A stretch of DNA of 58,304 nucleotides, from the NCBI GenBank assembly GCA_035606235.1, contig DATNFU010000054.1:1-58304 (forward strand). Reading direction: 5' to 3'. This stretch comes from 66-474 sp035606235. GTDB taxonomy: Bacteria; Pseudomonadota; Gammaproteobacteria; Xanthomonadales; Rhodanobacteraceae. The first letter of the stretch is position 1. Every line of letters begins with the position of its first letter. Below are positions 44,607 through 54,510 of the stretch, piece after piece. Both the position numbers and the translations under genes were made by a program. The notes under the pieces were generated by a model. The model saw nothing but the letters and a program-made list of their open reading frames with translations, did not search any database and was not told the DNA's origin.

Positions 44607-45635
44607 ATGCACGTGCTGATCACGGGCGGAAGCGGCTTCATCGGCTCGCATCTTGTCGACCTGCACCTGGCTCGCGGCGATCAGGTGCATGTCGTGGACG
44701 ATCTGTCCACGGGGGTGCGCGCCAATCTCGCGGCACACGCGGATAACCCCGGATTCCGCTTCGATGAGGCGGACGTACTGACCTGGGACAAGTTGGATCG
44801 CGCGGTGGGGTGGGCCGACCGCATCTATCATCTGGCTGCCGTGGTGGGCGTGTACCGGGTGATCGCGGAGCCGACCAGGGTCTTGGCGACCAACATCGCG
44901 GGTTTCGAGCGCCTGTTGCGTGCCGCTCACGCCGGTGGCTGGAAGCCGCAAGTAGTGTTGGCGTCCAGTTCCGAAGTCTATGGGCATAATGACGAGGATG
45001 TCCTGCGCGAGGAGCAGGATCTGGTCGTCAGCACTCGCGCCGGGACCCGCTGGGGTTATTCGGTCAGCAAAATCGCCGATGAAGCATTGGGGTTGTCTTA
45101 TGCCCAGCGCTACGGGATTCCCGCAGTGATCGCGCGATTCTTCAATACCATCGGTCCGCGCCAGGTGGGCCGCTACGGCATGGTGGTACCTCGCTTTGTG
45201 GCACAGGCGGTGCGCAATGAGCCGATCACCGTGTTCGGCGGTGGCACCCAGACCCGTTCATTCTGCGATGTGCGCGACACCGTGGTCGCGCTCGATGCGC
45301 TTGCCTCTCGTGCTGACCGTGACACCGTGATTGCAAACGTCGGGAACGATCGCGAGATCAGCATCAATCATCTCGCCAAGCTGGTGATAGCGCGTGCGCG
45401 CAGTCGTTCTGCTATTTGCAGCGTTCCGTTGCGGGAAGCGTATGGCGAGGACTTCGAAGATATACGTCGCCGCCGACCGAACCTGGAGCGCCTGCGCACA
45501 CTCACCGGGTTCGCGCATGCCTACACACTGGAGCGCACGATTGATGACCTGGTCGCCGCCGAGCGCCAGCGCCTGAAGGGGGAAAACGATGGCCACTGCA
45601 CCTTGGTTCGTGCTCAGTCCGAACGGGCTGCTTAG
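44607..45635 (+). CDS. NAD-dependent nucleotide-sugar epimerase/dehydratase
   Basis: The 342-residue extended SDR begins MHVLITGGSGFIGSHLVD (GGxGxxG at 7-13). It has the SSS-type site in VLASSSEVYG, the catalytic Tyr-x3-Lys in GYSVSKIADE and RFFNTIGPRQ. It probably converts a UDP-sugar, like GalE or UDP-glucuronate decarboxylase, for the polymer made by the next gene. ATG 44607 has AAGGGGA well placed upstream. It overlaps the glycosyltransferase gene by 47 bases. Confidence 0.9.
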   Translation: MHVLITGGSGFIGSHLVDLHLARGDQVHVVDDLSTGVRANLAAHADNPGFRFDEADVLTWDKLDRAVGWADRIYHLAAVVGVYRVIAEPTRVLATNIAGFERLLRAAHAGGWKPQVVLASSSEVYGHNDEDVLREEQDLVVSTRAGTRWGYSVSKIADEALGLSYAQRYGIPAVIARFFNTIGPRQVGRYGMVVPRFVAQAVRNEPITVFGGGTQTRSFCDVRDTVVALDALASRADRDTVIANVGNDREISINHLAKLVIARARSRSAICSVPLREAYGEDFEDIRRRRPNLERLRTLTGFAHAYTLERTIDDLVAAERQRLKGENDGHCTLVRAQSERAA

Positions 45636-46968
45636 CGCGATCGGGCTGTTGCGGGGGCCGGACAGGACCACCCCCACGCCGGCCGAGGACTGGCGCACTG
45701 CGGTGGTGGACGTCGTCATTCCCGCCTACAAGGAAGAAGACAACATCGTCCACTGCCTTGCCTCATTGGCGCGGCAAACCAAGCGGCCACGGCACGTCAT
45801 TCTGGTCGACGATGGCGCCAGGGACCAGACGGTGCCACGCGCCCGCGAATATGCCGCAGCCGTGGGGCTCGACCTGATCGTGTTCGAGCGCGCCGCATCG
45901 ATCGGCAAAACCCCTACCATCAAGCGCCAGGCGCGCGAGTTCGATTCCGATGTCGAGTTCATACTCGACGGCGACACCTTCCTCCAGTCGACGAACTACA
46001 TCGAACGCTGCGTGCAGGAGCTCTATCAAGGGGTTGGCATCGCCAGCGCCTGCGGCATCATCCTGCCGATGCGGCCGGGGAACCGTCACGCCTTGTCGCA
46101 GACGCCCGAGTTTCAGCGCTGGCACGGTGCGCAGACCTATGACGATCCCCATGCGCGGCGAGGGCGGTTGCATTCGCTGTGGTGGTGGATCACCAATACC
46201 TATCGCGAGTGCCTGTATACGTTCCTGCAGCGCTTTGTCTACAAGGGGCAGATGGCATTCTTCGGCGGCATCACCAATCCGGTCGGCTGCGCGGTCGCCT
46301 ATCGGCGGCGCTACATCAAGGATCTTTTCGATCGCTACGAACCGCTATTCGGCGACGACCTGACCAATTCCGAGGACATCTTCATCGGATTCGCCCTCAA
46401 CAGTGCGGGTTACCGCAACATCCAGTTGCAGGACGTGCTGGCGCATTCGGAAGAACCGGAGGTGCAGCGCCTGCCGCGCCAGATCTATTTGTGGTCGTCA
46501 TCGTTTTTGCAAAGTTGCTACTACTTCGACAGCATGTTGCGCACCCCGTTGCGGGCCCTGCGGCGCTGGCGCAAAAATCGCAGCGACAAGGTCAGCGGCG
46601 TGGAGAAGCAGCGCAAGATACAGGAGCAGTATCGGCAACCGTTTGGCGAACAGCACACCGTTCGGTACGGACGCCCGATCGGCTGGGCGATGTTCCTGTC
46701 GGCAGTGGAGAAGATCGGCTTCCCGACCGCGCTGCTCATCATGCTGATCCTGCGCATGTGGTCGGCACTGCTGGTGACATTGATCGCGGAGGTGCTGGTG
46801 TCGCTGGCGGTGCTGGTGCTCGTGGCGCGTGGCGATCGCCTCGGGATGTTGGGGAAGGGCCTGCTGGTCACGCCGATCCGCTACGTCATGATCGCGGCCG
46901 AAACGGTCACCCTCGCGCGCTTCGGTTTCGATCTCTGGGTCACGGGCAACCGGAAATGGCGAAAATGA
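45589..46968 (+). CDS. Membrane glycosyltransferase family 2 (processive-synthase type)
   Basis: The 459-residue protein has a GT-A domain with VDVVIPAYKEEDNI (residues 40-53), VDDGARD, FILDGDTF (DxD-type) and a later LTNSEDIFIG acidic pair. The QxxRW motif of cellulose or chitin synthases is absent; QRWHGAQ and YLWSSSFLQS occur instead. The C-terminal part has several helices (WAMFLSAVEKIGFPTALLIML and LVTLIAEVLVSLAVLVLVA). It probably makes or extends an exported polysaccharide. A strong ribosome site (AGGGGGAAA) precedes the ATG inside the epimerase gene. Confidence 0.88.
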   Translation: MATAPWFVLSPNGLLSAIGLLRGPDRTTPTPAEDWRTAVVDVVIPAYKEEDNIVHCLASLARQTKRPRHVILVDDGARDQTVPRAREYAAAVGLDLIVFERAASIGKTPTIKRQAREFDSDVEFILDGDTFLQSTNYIERCVQELYQGVGIASACGIILPMRPGNRHALSQTPEFQRWHGAQTYDDPHARRGRLHSLWWWITNTYRECLYTFLQRFVYKGQMAFFGGITNPVGCAVAYRRRYIKDLFDRYEPLFGDDLTNSEDIFIGFALNSAGYRNIQLQDVLAHSEEPEVQRLPRQIYLWSSSFLQSCYYFDSMLRTPLRALRRWRKNRSDKVSGVEKQRKIQEQYRQPFGEQHTVRYGRPIGWAMFLSAVEKIGFPTALLIMLILRMWSALLVTLIAEVLVSLAVLVLVARGDRLGMLGKGLLVTPIRYVMIAAETVTLARFGFDLWVTGNRKWRK

Positions 46969-48371
46969 AAGCCCTGGTGTGGCTCATTGGGGTGCTGCTG
47001 GCGGCGCCCATCGGCGCTTGGGCGCAAACTGCCGCCGAACAACCCCTGGATGCGCAGGCGCGGGCATTGATGTGGTCGGGGCATATCGGCGCCGCCACAC
47101 GAACGATGCGCGACTACGTCGCCAGTCACCCGACCGACCCGGTCGCCGTGCTCGATCTCGCGCGTTATCTGACCTGGGCCGGCGACTACGCCGGCGCCAA
47201 GCGCGTACTGGACACCCATCCGGATGTCGCCCGCAGTGCCGAGGGCCAGGTTGTGCTGGCGGCGGTGCTGGCCTGGGCTGGACGGATTCGCGCGGCCCAG
47301 CAAGTCAATGCTGCGGCACTTGCCGCCGATCCGGGCGGACTGTTGCCCAACTACACGCAGGCCGTCGCCTTGCGGGAATCGCTGCGTCCGCGCGCGGCGT
47401 TGCCTTACGTGGAAGCGGTCAAGCGCGCCAAGCCCGACAGCAAAGACGCGCGCGACCTGGAGCGTGCGGTACGAATCCACACCGATTCTTTTGTGGCGCT
47501 GGATTATCGGCACGGTTCGGATTCGGAGGATCTGGTGCGCTCGCAACCGACGCTGCGCGCGGAACTGGCGCAAGGCGACGCGTTGCGCTGGACGCTGGAC
47601 CTGGGTCGCTGGGATTACCGCGCGCCATTGGACAGCCCCTTCGCCAGCGTCACCGGTCAGCGATCGACGCTCGAGACCCGCGGCTTGTTCGGGGTTCGCT
47701 ACGCGCCCTCGTTGTATACCCAACTGAGCGCGGCCGTCGGCCAGTCCTCCCTCCCCGGAGACAGCCTGACCCTCTGGCGGGTGGGACTCGATCAGCATTT
47801 CAGCGATAGCTTTCGGCTCGACCTGCTGGCCGATCACGATCGGCTCGATATCTCGCCGCGCTCGCTGTCGCTGGGGCTGGACCGCACCGGCATCGCCGGC
47901 CATGCGCAGTGGACGCCGGATTTCAACTGGACGGGCGACCTGTGGCTGCGCCGTGATCACTACAGCGACGGTAATTCCAGTGTGGACTGGGATGCCGCGC
48001 TTCGCCGCGCGGTGATCCGCAGGCCGCATTTCATGCTCGATCTCGGGGCCACCGTGCAGCACCTGTCGTTCGACGAAAATCCCGGCGACGGCTACTACGC
48101 ACCAAACGACTACCGACGCTACGCGCTCACCGTCAACAGCTACGTCGGGTTCAACGACGACGTCGGGTTGTCGCTCCAGGCGGGGCTGGGCCGACAGCGG
48201 GATGAAACCTTCACCTCGTGGCGTCGTGCCAACGATATCAATGCATCGCTGGTGATCGGCATCTTCTCGTTATGGCAGTTGAACCTGAGCGCCGGTTACA
48301 GCCAGCGGGTACTGAATACCGGCGCCTTTGAAGGCCATTTCTGGGGCGCCACACTCACCCGTCGTTTCTGA
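46965..48371 (+). CDS. YaiO-like outer-membrane protein: TPR-like domain plus beta-barrel
   Basis: The 468-residue protein has a signal peptide (MKALVWLIGVLLAAPIGAWA), then TPR-like helical repeats (about residues 25-175; ARALMWSGHIGAATR, LDLARYLTWAGDYAGAK). A C-terminal barrel of alternating strands ends in a terminal Phe (TLTRRF). The layout recalls PgaA/BcsC and E. coli YaiO. The ATG overlaps the glycosyltransferase stop (ATGA). Export of the polymer through the outer membrane is the likely role. ATG 46956 in the same frame is an alternative start. Confidence 0.87.
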   Translation: MKALVWLIGVLLAAPIGAWAQTAAEQPLDAQARALMWSGHIGAATRTMRDYVASHPTDPVAVLDLARYLTWAGDYAGAKRVLDTHPDVARSAEGQVVLAAVLAWAGRIRAAQQVNAAALAADPGGLLPNYTQAVALRESLRPRAALPYVEAVKRAKPDSKDARDLERAVRIHTDSFVALDYRHGSDSEDLVRSQPTLRAELAQGDALRWTLDLGRWDYRAPLDSPFASVTGQRSTLETRGLFGVRYAPSLYTQLSAAVGQSSLPGDSLTLWRVGLDQHFSDSFRLDLLADHDRLDISPRSLSLGLDRTGIAGHAQWTPDFNWTGDLWLRRDHYSDGNSSVDWDAALRRAVIRRPHFMLDLGATVQHLSFDENPGDGYYAPNDYRRYALTVNSYVGFNDDVGLSLQAGLGRQRDETFTSWRRANDINASLVIGIFSLWQLNLSAGYSQRVLNTGAFEGHFWGATLTRRF

Positions 48372-48437
48372 AGGCGGCGGCGGTCGGATGGGGCATGCAC
48401 GCAAAGCCCCGCCCTGAATGGCCGGAATGCTGCGGCG

Positions 48438-50327
48438 CTACTGCACCGCTCCATCCGCGTGCGCGGTGACTGCTTGCGCACGCGGGGTGCGCGCGGCGAT
48501 CGCCGCCGCAGCTTCGCCTTCGGGCAGCAATTTTTCGAGCTTGCCCTTGAGCCGCAGTTGCGCGACGTTGGTCATGCCGTGATCGAGCAGTATCTGCCGC
48601 GCGTTTTCCGGCGCGGGCGGCGCGTCCGGCGCGCGGGTCAGTGCCGACAATTGGGGCGCCAGCACGTCGGTGAGCGCGAACCAGGCATCATCGTGGATGC
48701 CGGCACGTGCCAACAACTGGCCCGGCAACGCCCAGGCAGCCAGTGACTGCGGAGCGGCGTCACCGGGGTGCGCGGGATCCACGATCAGCCATGAGCCGGT
48801 TTGCGCCAATTGGTCACCGCCATCCTTGAAGCCGTTCACCTCGAACGCCTGTCCCAACGCGGGCAGGTGATCGCCATAGAACATCAGCAGGGTGGGGCGG
48901 GAGCGCTTCGACAACACATCGGCGAGGCGACCCAGTTGGGCGTCGGCATGGCGCAGGTGATACAGATAAGTTTGCAGCATCGTCCTGGCTACGCCGGTAA
49001 CGCCGGCCGGTACCGGGATCGCATCGCGCTCGGCCAGATTGATCGGGCCCGGATCGCCGTCATAGGGGCCGTGTGCTTCCATGCTGATCGCGAAGATCAG
49101 TTGCGGCGGTCCGCTGTCGCGCAGTTGCGAGAGGATTTCATCCGTCAGCACGCTGTCCGCCACGTAATGGCCGTCGTGCGCCGGATGTTTCGGGAAGCCG
49201 TCGATCGCGATGAAGCGATCGAAGCCCAGCCGCTGCAAGGCGCTTGCACGATTCCAGAAACTGCGGTTGTTGTCGTGGATCGCAAGCGTGGTGTAACCAT
49301 TGGCACGCAAGCTCCGCGCCAGGCCGGGAATCACCTTGGCGTCGATTTGCAAATACGGAAACTGCACCTGCGGGAAGTAGCGCAGAGGCAAGCCGGTGAG
49401 CACCTCGAATTCTGTGCGGATGGTGCCGCCGCCGAAGGTCGGCACGTGCAACGGCCCGGATTCGCCCTGTGCAGCCAGGCGCGCGAAATTGGGAATGAAT
49501 TGATACGGCGCGTAGCCGCGCATGCGGCCCGGATCGAAAAACGATTCGCTCTGCACGATCACGATGTCCGGCCGCACGCCATCATTGCCGATGGCCAGAC
49601 GCGCACGCACTGCCGATTCCGTATCACCGAGCAACGCGCGCGCGGCCGTGGTATCGATCTTCAGATGCTGGCCGGCGTAATCCAGCCGATACAGCGCGAG
49701 CATGCTGATCACGCCGCTGCGTTTGGCGGTCTCCTGCGCCGACCATGGCTGGAAACCCAGTGCGTCGCGGTTGTAGATCACGCGCCAGCCAGGTACGCCC
49801 ACGCACAGCGACAGCAATGCGGCGAGTGCGCACACGGCAAGCCCCGAACGCGGCAGCGCCCGGCGCGGGATCAGCGGCGGTTCGTGACGCCACAGCGCGA
49901 TCAGCGCGATCACCCCGGCGATGGCGGCGAGGATCAGCCAGCCGCTGGCGTGCGCATAGCCACTCAGCAGATGCGCGCCGCCGTGACGCAGTTGTCCCAG
50001 CATGTGGAAATCCGCGGGCACCACCGGCGAGGCGAGGTTCGCCATCTTCTGCGCGTTGACCCAGTAGAGCAGTGTCTGCGTACCGAATGCCAGCAGCAGC
50101 GACAACGCCGCGCGACGCGTGATCGCGAGCAACACCGCAGCCAGCAGCAGACCCGGCAGGGCATTGGCGAACAACGCCCACGGCGCCTGCAGCAATGCGC
50201 CCGGCGCCACGCCCGGATCCCCGTCCAGCAAGCCCGTTGCGAGGGCGAAGACGATGATCAGCAGCACAATCAGCGCCGCGCGTGCGGCAGCGGGATGGCG
50301 GGCTAAGGTTGCGCGAGGATTGGCCAT
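48438..50327 (-). CDS. LTA synthase/OpgB-like sulfatase-fold phosphoglycerol transferase
   Basis: The 629-residue protein has five membrane helices in residues 15-185 and then a periplasmic sulfatase-fold domain. Metal and nucleophile motifs are VQSESFFD, PTFGGGTIRTEFEVLTG (Thr nucleophile) and FYGDHLP. The family transfers glycerol phosphate to glycans: LtaS makes lipoteichoic acid, while OpgB-like members in Gram-negatives decorate periplasmic glucans. The latter is more likely here. It converges with the YaiO-like gene and is divergent from glnE. Confidence 0.88.
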   Translation of the reverse strand: MANPRATLARHPAAARAALIVLLIIVFALATGLLDGDPGVAPGALLQAPWALFANALPGLLLAAVLLAITRRAALSLLLAFGTQTLLYWVNAQKMANLASPVVPADFHMLGQLRHGGAHLLSGYAHASGWLILAAIAGVIALIALWRHEPPLIPRRALPRSGLAVCALAALLSLCVGVPGWRVIYNRDALGFQPWSAQETAKRSGVISMLALYRLDYAGQHLKIDTTAARALLGDTESAVRARLAIGNDGVRPDIVIVQSESFFDPGRMRGYAPYQFIPNFARLAAQGESGPLHVPTFGGGTIRTEFEVLTGLPLRYFPQVQFPYLQIDAKVIPGLARSLRANGYTTLAIHDNNRSFWNRASALQRLGFDRFIAIDGFPKHPAHDGHYVADSVLTDEILSQLRDSGPPQLIFAISMEAHGPYDGDPGPINLAERDAIPVPAGVTGVARTMLQTYLYHLRHADAQLGRLADVLSKRSRPTLLMFYGDHLPALGQAFEVNGFKDGGDQLAQTGSWLIVDPAHPGDAAPQSLAAWALPGQLLARAGIHDDAWFALTDVLAPQLSALTRAPDAPPAPENARQILLDHGMTNVAQLRLKGKLEKLLPEGEAAAAIAARTPRAQAVTAHADGAVQ

Positions 50328-50507
50328 AATGAAGGTGAACTCGGACCTCGATGTGCATGGCCCTTACCCTGTGCCCTTTCGCCGGGAAGAGAGCGGAACG
50401 CAAGGTGTCGCGCTGCGCGCGACCGCGCCATTGCATGAAGCGGGGCGCGGAATGTAACCGAATCGAGATGAACGCGTTGTTTGTGCCGGCCGGCGTGTCT
50501 GCGCCGG

Positions 50508-50519
50508 CATAATCCGGCC
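50508..50519 (+). promoter_or_regulatory. Candidate leaderless -10 box before glnE
   Basis: CATAAT (50508-50513) lies 6 bases before ATG 50520 and there is no Shine-Dalgarno. The -35 is not well matched. Confidence 0.35.
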
Positions 50520-53360
50520 ATGACGATCACAACGCCGCCGGCCCTGCTCGCGTTGACCGCGCTGAGCGACACGCGTTATGCCGAACTGGTCGAGCGTTGT
50601 CGCGCGGCCGGTGTGCGCGTGCACGATGACGCGGGCGTTGCCGAGCGCCTGCGGCGTTTGTTGCTGGCCAGCGACTTCGCGTACGAGAGTTTGCGCCGCG
50701 ATCCCCACCTGCTCGATTCCGCGGGTTTGCAACGGTTGCGCGATCCCACGCCCGCTTCCGCGCGCGCCGCATCCCTGTTGAACGATGGCGAGGATTTCGC
50801 CGCCCGCTTGCGCCAGTTTCGCCGTGCCGAGGCGTTGCGGCTGGTGTTTCGCGACATCAACGGGCTGGATGATCTTGCCGGGACGCTGAGCGGCACCACC
50901 ACGCTTTACGAAACATTGATCGGCGCGGCGCTGCGCCACGCCGAGTCACGCATGCGCACGCGTTACGGCACCCCGCGCAACCTGGAAGGGGTCGCGCAAT
51001 CGCTGGTGGTCATGGCGCTGGGCAAGCTCGGCGGTGCGGAGCTGAATTTTTCTTCCGACGTGGACTTGATCCTGGCCTTTCCGGATGCCGGCGAAACCGA
51101 CGGTGCGGCGCGCGCGCTGGACAACGCCGAGTTTTTCGCGCGGGTGGCCCGCGAATTCGTGCGGCTGCTTGGCGAGGCCGACGACGAAGGCATTGCCGCA
51201 CGCATCGATCTGCGCCTGCGCCCGTTCGGCGAGGCTGGGCCGGTGGCCGCATCGTTCGCGGCCATGGAGCAGTATTACCAGCGCGAGGGCCGCGACTGGG
51301 AGCGTTATGCCTGGATCAAGGCGCGCCCGGTCGCTGGCGATATCGCCAGCGGCAAGCGCCTGCTCGAATTGCTGCGGCCGTTCGTGTATCGGCGCTATTT
51401 TGACTACACGGCCCTGGCCGGCCTGCGCGAAATGAAAACGCTGATCGACGCGGAAGTGTCGCGTCGCGATCTGGCCGATCATCTGAAGCTCGGGCCCGGC
51501 GGCATCCGCGAGATCGAGTTCATCGTGCAGTTGCAGCAGTTGATCCGCGGCGGGCGCGATCCGGCGCTGCGCGTGACCGGGCTGCTGCCGGCGCTGCAGA
51601 TCTGTGCCAGCCGCGGCTATCTCCCCGCCGCTCGCGTGAAATGCCTGCGTGAAGGTTACGTGTTCCTGCGCCGACTGGAAAACCGTGTGCAGATGTTCGC
51701 CGATCAGCAAACGCACATGTTGCCGGATGATCCGCTGATCCGTTCGCGATTGGCGGTGACGCTGGGGTTCGACGACTGGCCCCAACTGCGCGCGCACTTG
51801 GATGCGCATCGCGCCAAGGTGATCGATGCGTTCGCCGCGACGCTGTTGCCGCGGGCGAATGCACAAGCCGACGCTCCGTCTTTGGAAAGCCTGACGGCGT
51901 GGCAAGCCGCACGCCTCGACGCATCGAATGCACAGGCGCTGGAGCAGGCCGGTTTCACACCCGGCGCGGACGCGGCCGCCGCGCTCGCGCAGGTCGCCGG
52001 CCTGCGCGGACTGTCGGCGCGTGCAATGCAGCGCCTGGAGCACCTGGTTCCGTTGTTGATCGAAGCCGCGCGCGCGACCCGTGCGCCGACCGCCGCGCTG
52101 ACCAGCTTGTGCAAACTGGTCCAGGCAATCGCGCGCCGCTCCGCGTATCTGGCCTTGCTGGAAGAGCACCCGGCCGCGCGCACGCGCCTGGCGCGGCTGT
52201 GTGCGGAACAGGCGTGGCTCGCCGCGCGCGTGATCGCGCAACCGCTGCTGCTGGACGATGTATTCGATCCGCGTCTGGAACACCTGCCGCGGGACGAAGA
52301 GGCGATCGAACACGAATTGAGCGCGTTGCTGGCGGCGCATTCGGGGGATCCGGAAGAGTCTCTCAACACGATTGCCGAATGGCGCGACAGCTTCGCGTTG
52401 CGCGCGGGTCTGGCGCTGCGCGACGATCACGCCGACGCGGTGCTGACCGCGCGACGCCTTGCGCAAGCCGCGGCGGTGGTGGTCGACGCGGTGTTGCAAT
52501 TGGCGCGGCGTGAATTGATCGCACAGCATGGAAGCCTGCCCGGTGAAAGCGCCGGTTTCGCGGTGCTCGGCTACGGCAGCCTGGGCGGTGCGGAGCTGGG
52601 TTTTGCTTCCGATCTCGATCTGGTTTTCGTCTACGACCCACGGCGCGGTGCGCAATTGAGCGATGGCGCGCGGCCGCTGGAAGGCGCGCGCTGGTACGCG
52701 CGCCTGGCGCAGCGCGTGGTGCATTGGTTATCCACGCCCACGCGCGCGGGACGTTTGTATGACATCGATACGCGCTTGCGTCCGGACGGGAGCAAGGGCT
52801 TGCTGGTGGCGAGCCTGCCGGCGTTCGTTGCGTACCAACGCGAGCGCGCCTGGACCTGGGAACACCAGGCGCTGGTGCGCGCACGCGCGATCGCCGGCGA
52901 CGCGGATTTGCGTGCATCGTTCGAGAATGAGCGTGCGGCCTTGCTGGCCTGCGCGCGGGAGCCGGCGCAGATCATCACGGACGTATTGAAAATGCGCGCG
53001 CAATGGCGCGCCGAGCGCGATCGATCGGACTCGCGCAAGTTCGATCTCAAGCAAGGCACGGGTGGTCTGCTGGACATCGAATTTCTGCTGCAGGGACTGG
53101 TGCTGCGGCATGCACGGCAGCATGCCGCGCTCGCCATGCGCACCGATACCCCGGGCCTGATCGCGGCATGCTCGGCGGCGGGCCTGTTATCCGAAGCCGA
53201 TGCACAAGGTTTGCGTGAAGCGCACGCCGCGCTGCTCGCGCGCGCGCTGGCCTGCACGCTGGATGCGCAGCCACGCATGGTGGCGCGTGATCCGGAATTA
53301 ATGGAGGTCAGCGGGGGAGTGCTGCAGATCGCGCGCACGGCGGGCTTTGCTTTCACCTAG
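50520..53360 (+). CDS. glnE: Bifunctional glutamine synthetase adenylyltransferase/deadenylylase
   Basis: The 946-residue enzyme adjusts glutamine synthetase activity by adding or removing AMP in response to PII. Two nucleotidyltransferase domains are visible, each with a GGAEL-x-F-x-SD-x-DL motif, at about residue 173 (GGAELNFSSDVDLIL) and about residue 690 (GGAELGFASDLDLVF). GlnE helical domains lie between and after. Length equals E. coli GlnE (946). ATG 50520 matches; an upstream start would add 13 unrelated residues. Confidence 0.97.
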   Translation: MTITTPPALLALTALSDTRYAELVERCRAAGVRVHDDAGVAERLRRLLLASDFAYESLRRDPHLLDSAGLQRLRDPTPASARAASLLNDGEDFAARLRQFRRAEALRLVFRDINGLDDLAGTLSGTTTLYETLIGAALRHAESRMRTRYGTPRNLEGVAQSLVVMALGKLGGAELNFSSDVDLILAFPDAGETDGAARALDNAEFFARVAREFVRLLGEADDEGIAARIDLRLRPFGEAGPVAASFAAMEQYYQREGRDWERYAWIKARPVAGDIASGKRLLELLRPFVYRRYFDYTALAGLREMKTLIDAEVSRRDLADHLKLGPGGIREIEFIVQLQQLIRGGRDPALRVTGLLPALQICASRGYLPAARVKCLREGYVFLRRLENRVQMFADQQTHMLPDDPLIRSRLAVTLGFDDWPQLRAHLDAHRAKVIDAFAATLLPRANAQADAPSLESLTAWQAARLDASNAQALEQAGFTPGADAAAALAQVAGLRGLSARAMQRLEHLVPLLIEAARATRAPTAALTSLCKLVQAIARRSAYLALLEEHPAARTRLARLCAEQAWLAARVIAQPLLLDDVFDPRLEHLPRDEEAIEHELSALLAAHSGDPEESLNTIAEWRDSFALRAGLALRDDHADAVLTARRLAQAAAVVVDAVLQLARRELIAQHGSLPGESAGFAVLGYGSLGGAELGFASDLDLVFVYDPRRGAQLSDGARPLEGARWYARLAQRVVHWLSTPTRAGRLYDIDTRLRPDGSKGLLVASLPAFVAYQRERAWTWEHQALVRARAIAGDADLRASFENERAALLACAREPAQIITDVLKMRAQWRAERDRSDSRKFDLKQGTGGLLDIEFLLQGLVLRHARQHAALAMRTDTPGLIAACSAAGLLSEADAQGLREAHAALLARALACTLDAQPRMVARDPELMEVSGGVLQIARTAGFAFT

Positions 53361-53433
53361 CCCGCCGATGGCTGCTGTGCTTCACAAGCACGGCGTTCGG
53401 CGAAGAAAAACGCGAGCGGGGGCGAGCACGCTG

Positions 53434-54387
53434 CTATCGGCTCGAGGTCATCCGTGCGCGCACCGACACCGCGACTTTCGCGGTTTCGCGCAACGGTGTC
53501 GCGGCGGGCGCGGCTTCAACGCCCAGGTCATGCAGCAAACCTCGCTCGCGCAAGGCCGCGTGGAAGCGCGCGAGCTTATCAGGCAACCGCGCGCTCACCA
53601 GCGTGTGCACCGGCACGCCCGTCGCCGCTGCTTCGGAAAGCATGTTGACCGAATCCGGCGTCACCACGATGCGATCGGCCCAACCGAGCAGTCCGGGGTA
53701 CGGGTTCATGCCGTCGGCATCATTGCGCCAGAAAAATCCCGGGTATCGCGAGAGGTCGTCGCGCAGGAACTGCGCGAACGTCGCGGGTGTGCGCCGCGAT
53801 ATGCTCGCCAGCACGCTGCCACCTTCGCGTTGCATGTGCGCAAGACCCGCAGCCAGCGCACGCGCGTAACCATCATCGAAGGCGATCCCGCCGCGCGGAC
53901 CGCCGAGCAGCAATGCGGTGCGCGGTTGCGGCAGTCGTGCGAACTCGGGGAATGCGTTGCGGCCGGCGGCGAGCCAGCCGTCGTCGATCGGATTCAGTGA
54001 ACCGATCGTGGTGATCACGTTGTCGCCATGCAGCCCGTCGTGGCGTGGCGCGATCACGGCGTCCCAGTGCCGCGTGTCCACGCGCGGGTCGAGAATCTGC
54101 ACGCTGAAACAGTCGCCGTCGCACAGCTCGCGCAGCAGGCGCGTCAGAAGCGCGGAGTGTCGCCCGCACCCGATCGCGAGTCGTGGCCAGGGCGGCGCGA
54201 ATTGCGCGCGATCGCGCGCCGACAGCGCCAGTCGCCCGCCGGGCAGTTGGCGCGGTGCCAACCATGACCACGGTGCGCGCAGCGGCAATCGCAATACGCG
54301 CGCGCGCGTATCCAGCGCCTGCGCCAGGGCCAGCGCCTGACGCTCGTTGCCGGCGGCGCCATCGGTAATGATCCAGGCATCAAGCAT
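53434..54387 (-). CDS. Mitochondrial fission ELM1-like protein
   Basis: The 317-residue protein of the ELM1 family (glycosyltransferase-B-like fold) begins MLDAWIITDGAAGNERQALALAQAL and contains VIAPRHDGLHGDNV and LLLGGPRGG. Further on is RIVVTPDSVNMLSEAAATG. Bacterial members lie near LPS genes, as here, but their activity is not established. The frame continues upstream past ATG 54387 into the divergent YceI gene; this start fits the family. Confidence 0.9.
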   Translation of the reverse strand: MLDAWIITDGAAGNERQALALAQALDTRARVLRLPLRAPWSWLAPRQLPGGRLALSARDRAQFAPPWPRLAIGCGRHSALLTRLLRELCDGDCFSVQILDPRVDTRHWDAVIAPRHDGLHGDNVITTIGSLNPIDDGWLAAGRNAFPEFARLPQPRTALLLGGPRGGIAFDDGYARALAAGLAHMQREGGSVLASISRRTPATFAQFLRDDLSRYPGFFWRNDADGMNPYPGLLGWADRIVVTPDSVNMLSEAAATGVPVHTLVSARLPDKLARFHAALRERGLLHDLGVEAAPAATPLRETAKVAVSVRARMTSSR

Positions 54388-54510
54388 GTCGATTCGCCGT
54401 GGTGTCGAACGTCGTATGGTCAATGCCGCGTTATCGCATAGTTTGCGCCGGTCATGGGCATCTATCGCCGATACGCCACGCAGCCATTTCGTCACAAGCC
54501 GAGGGAAAGC

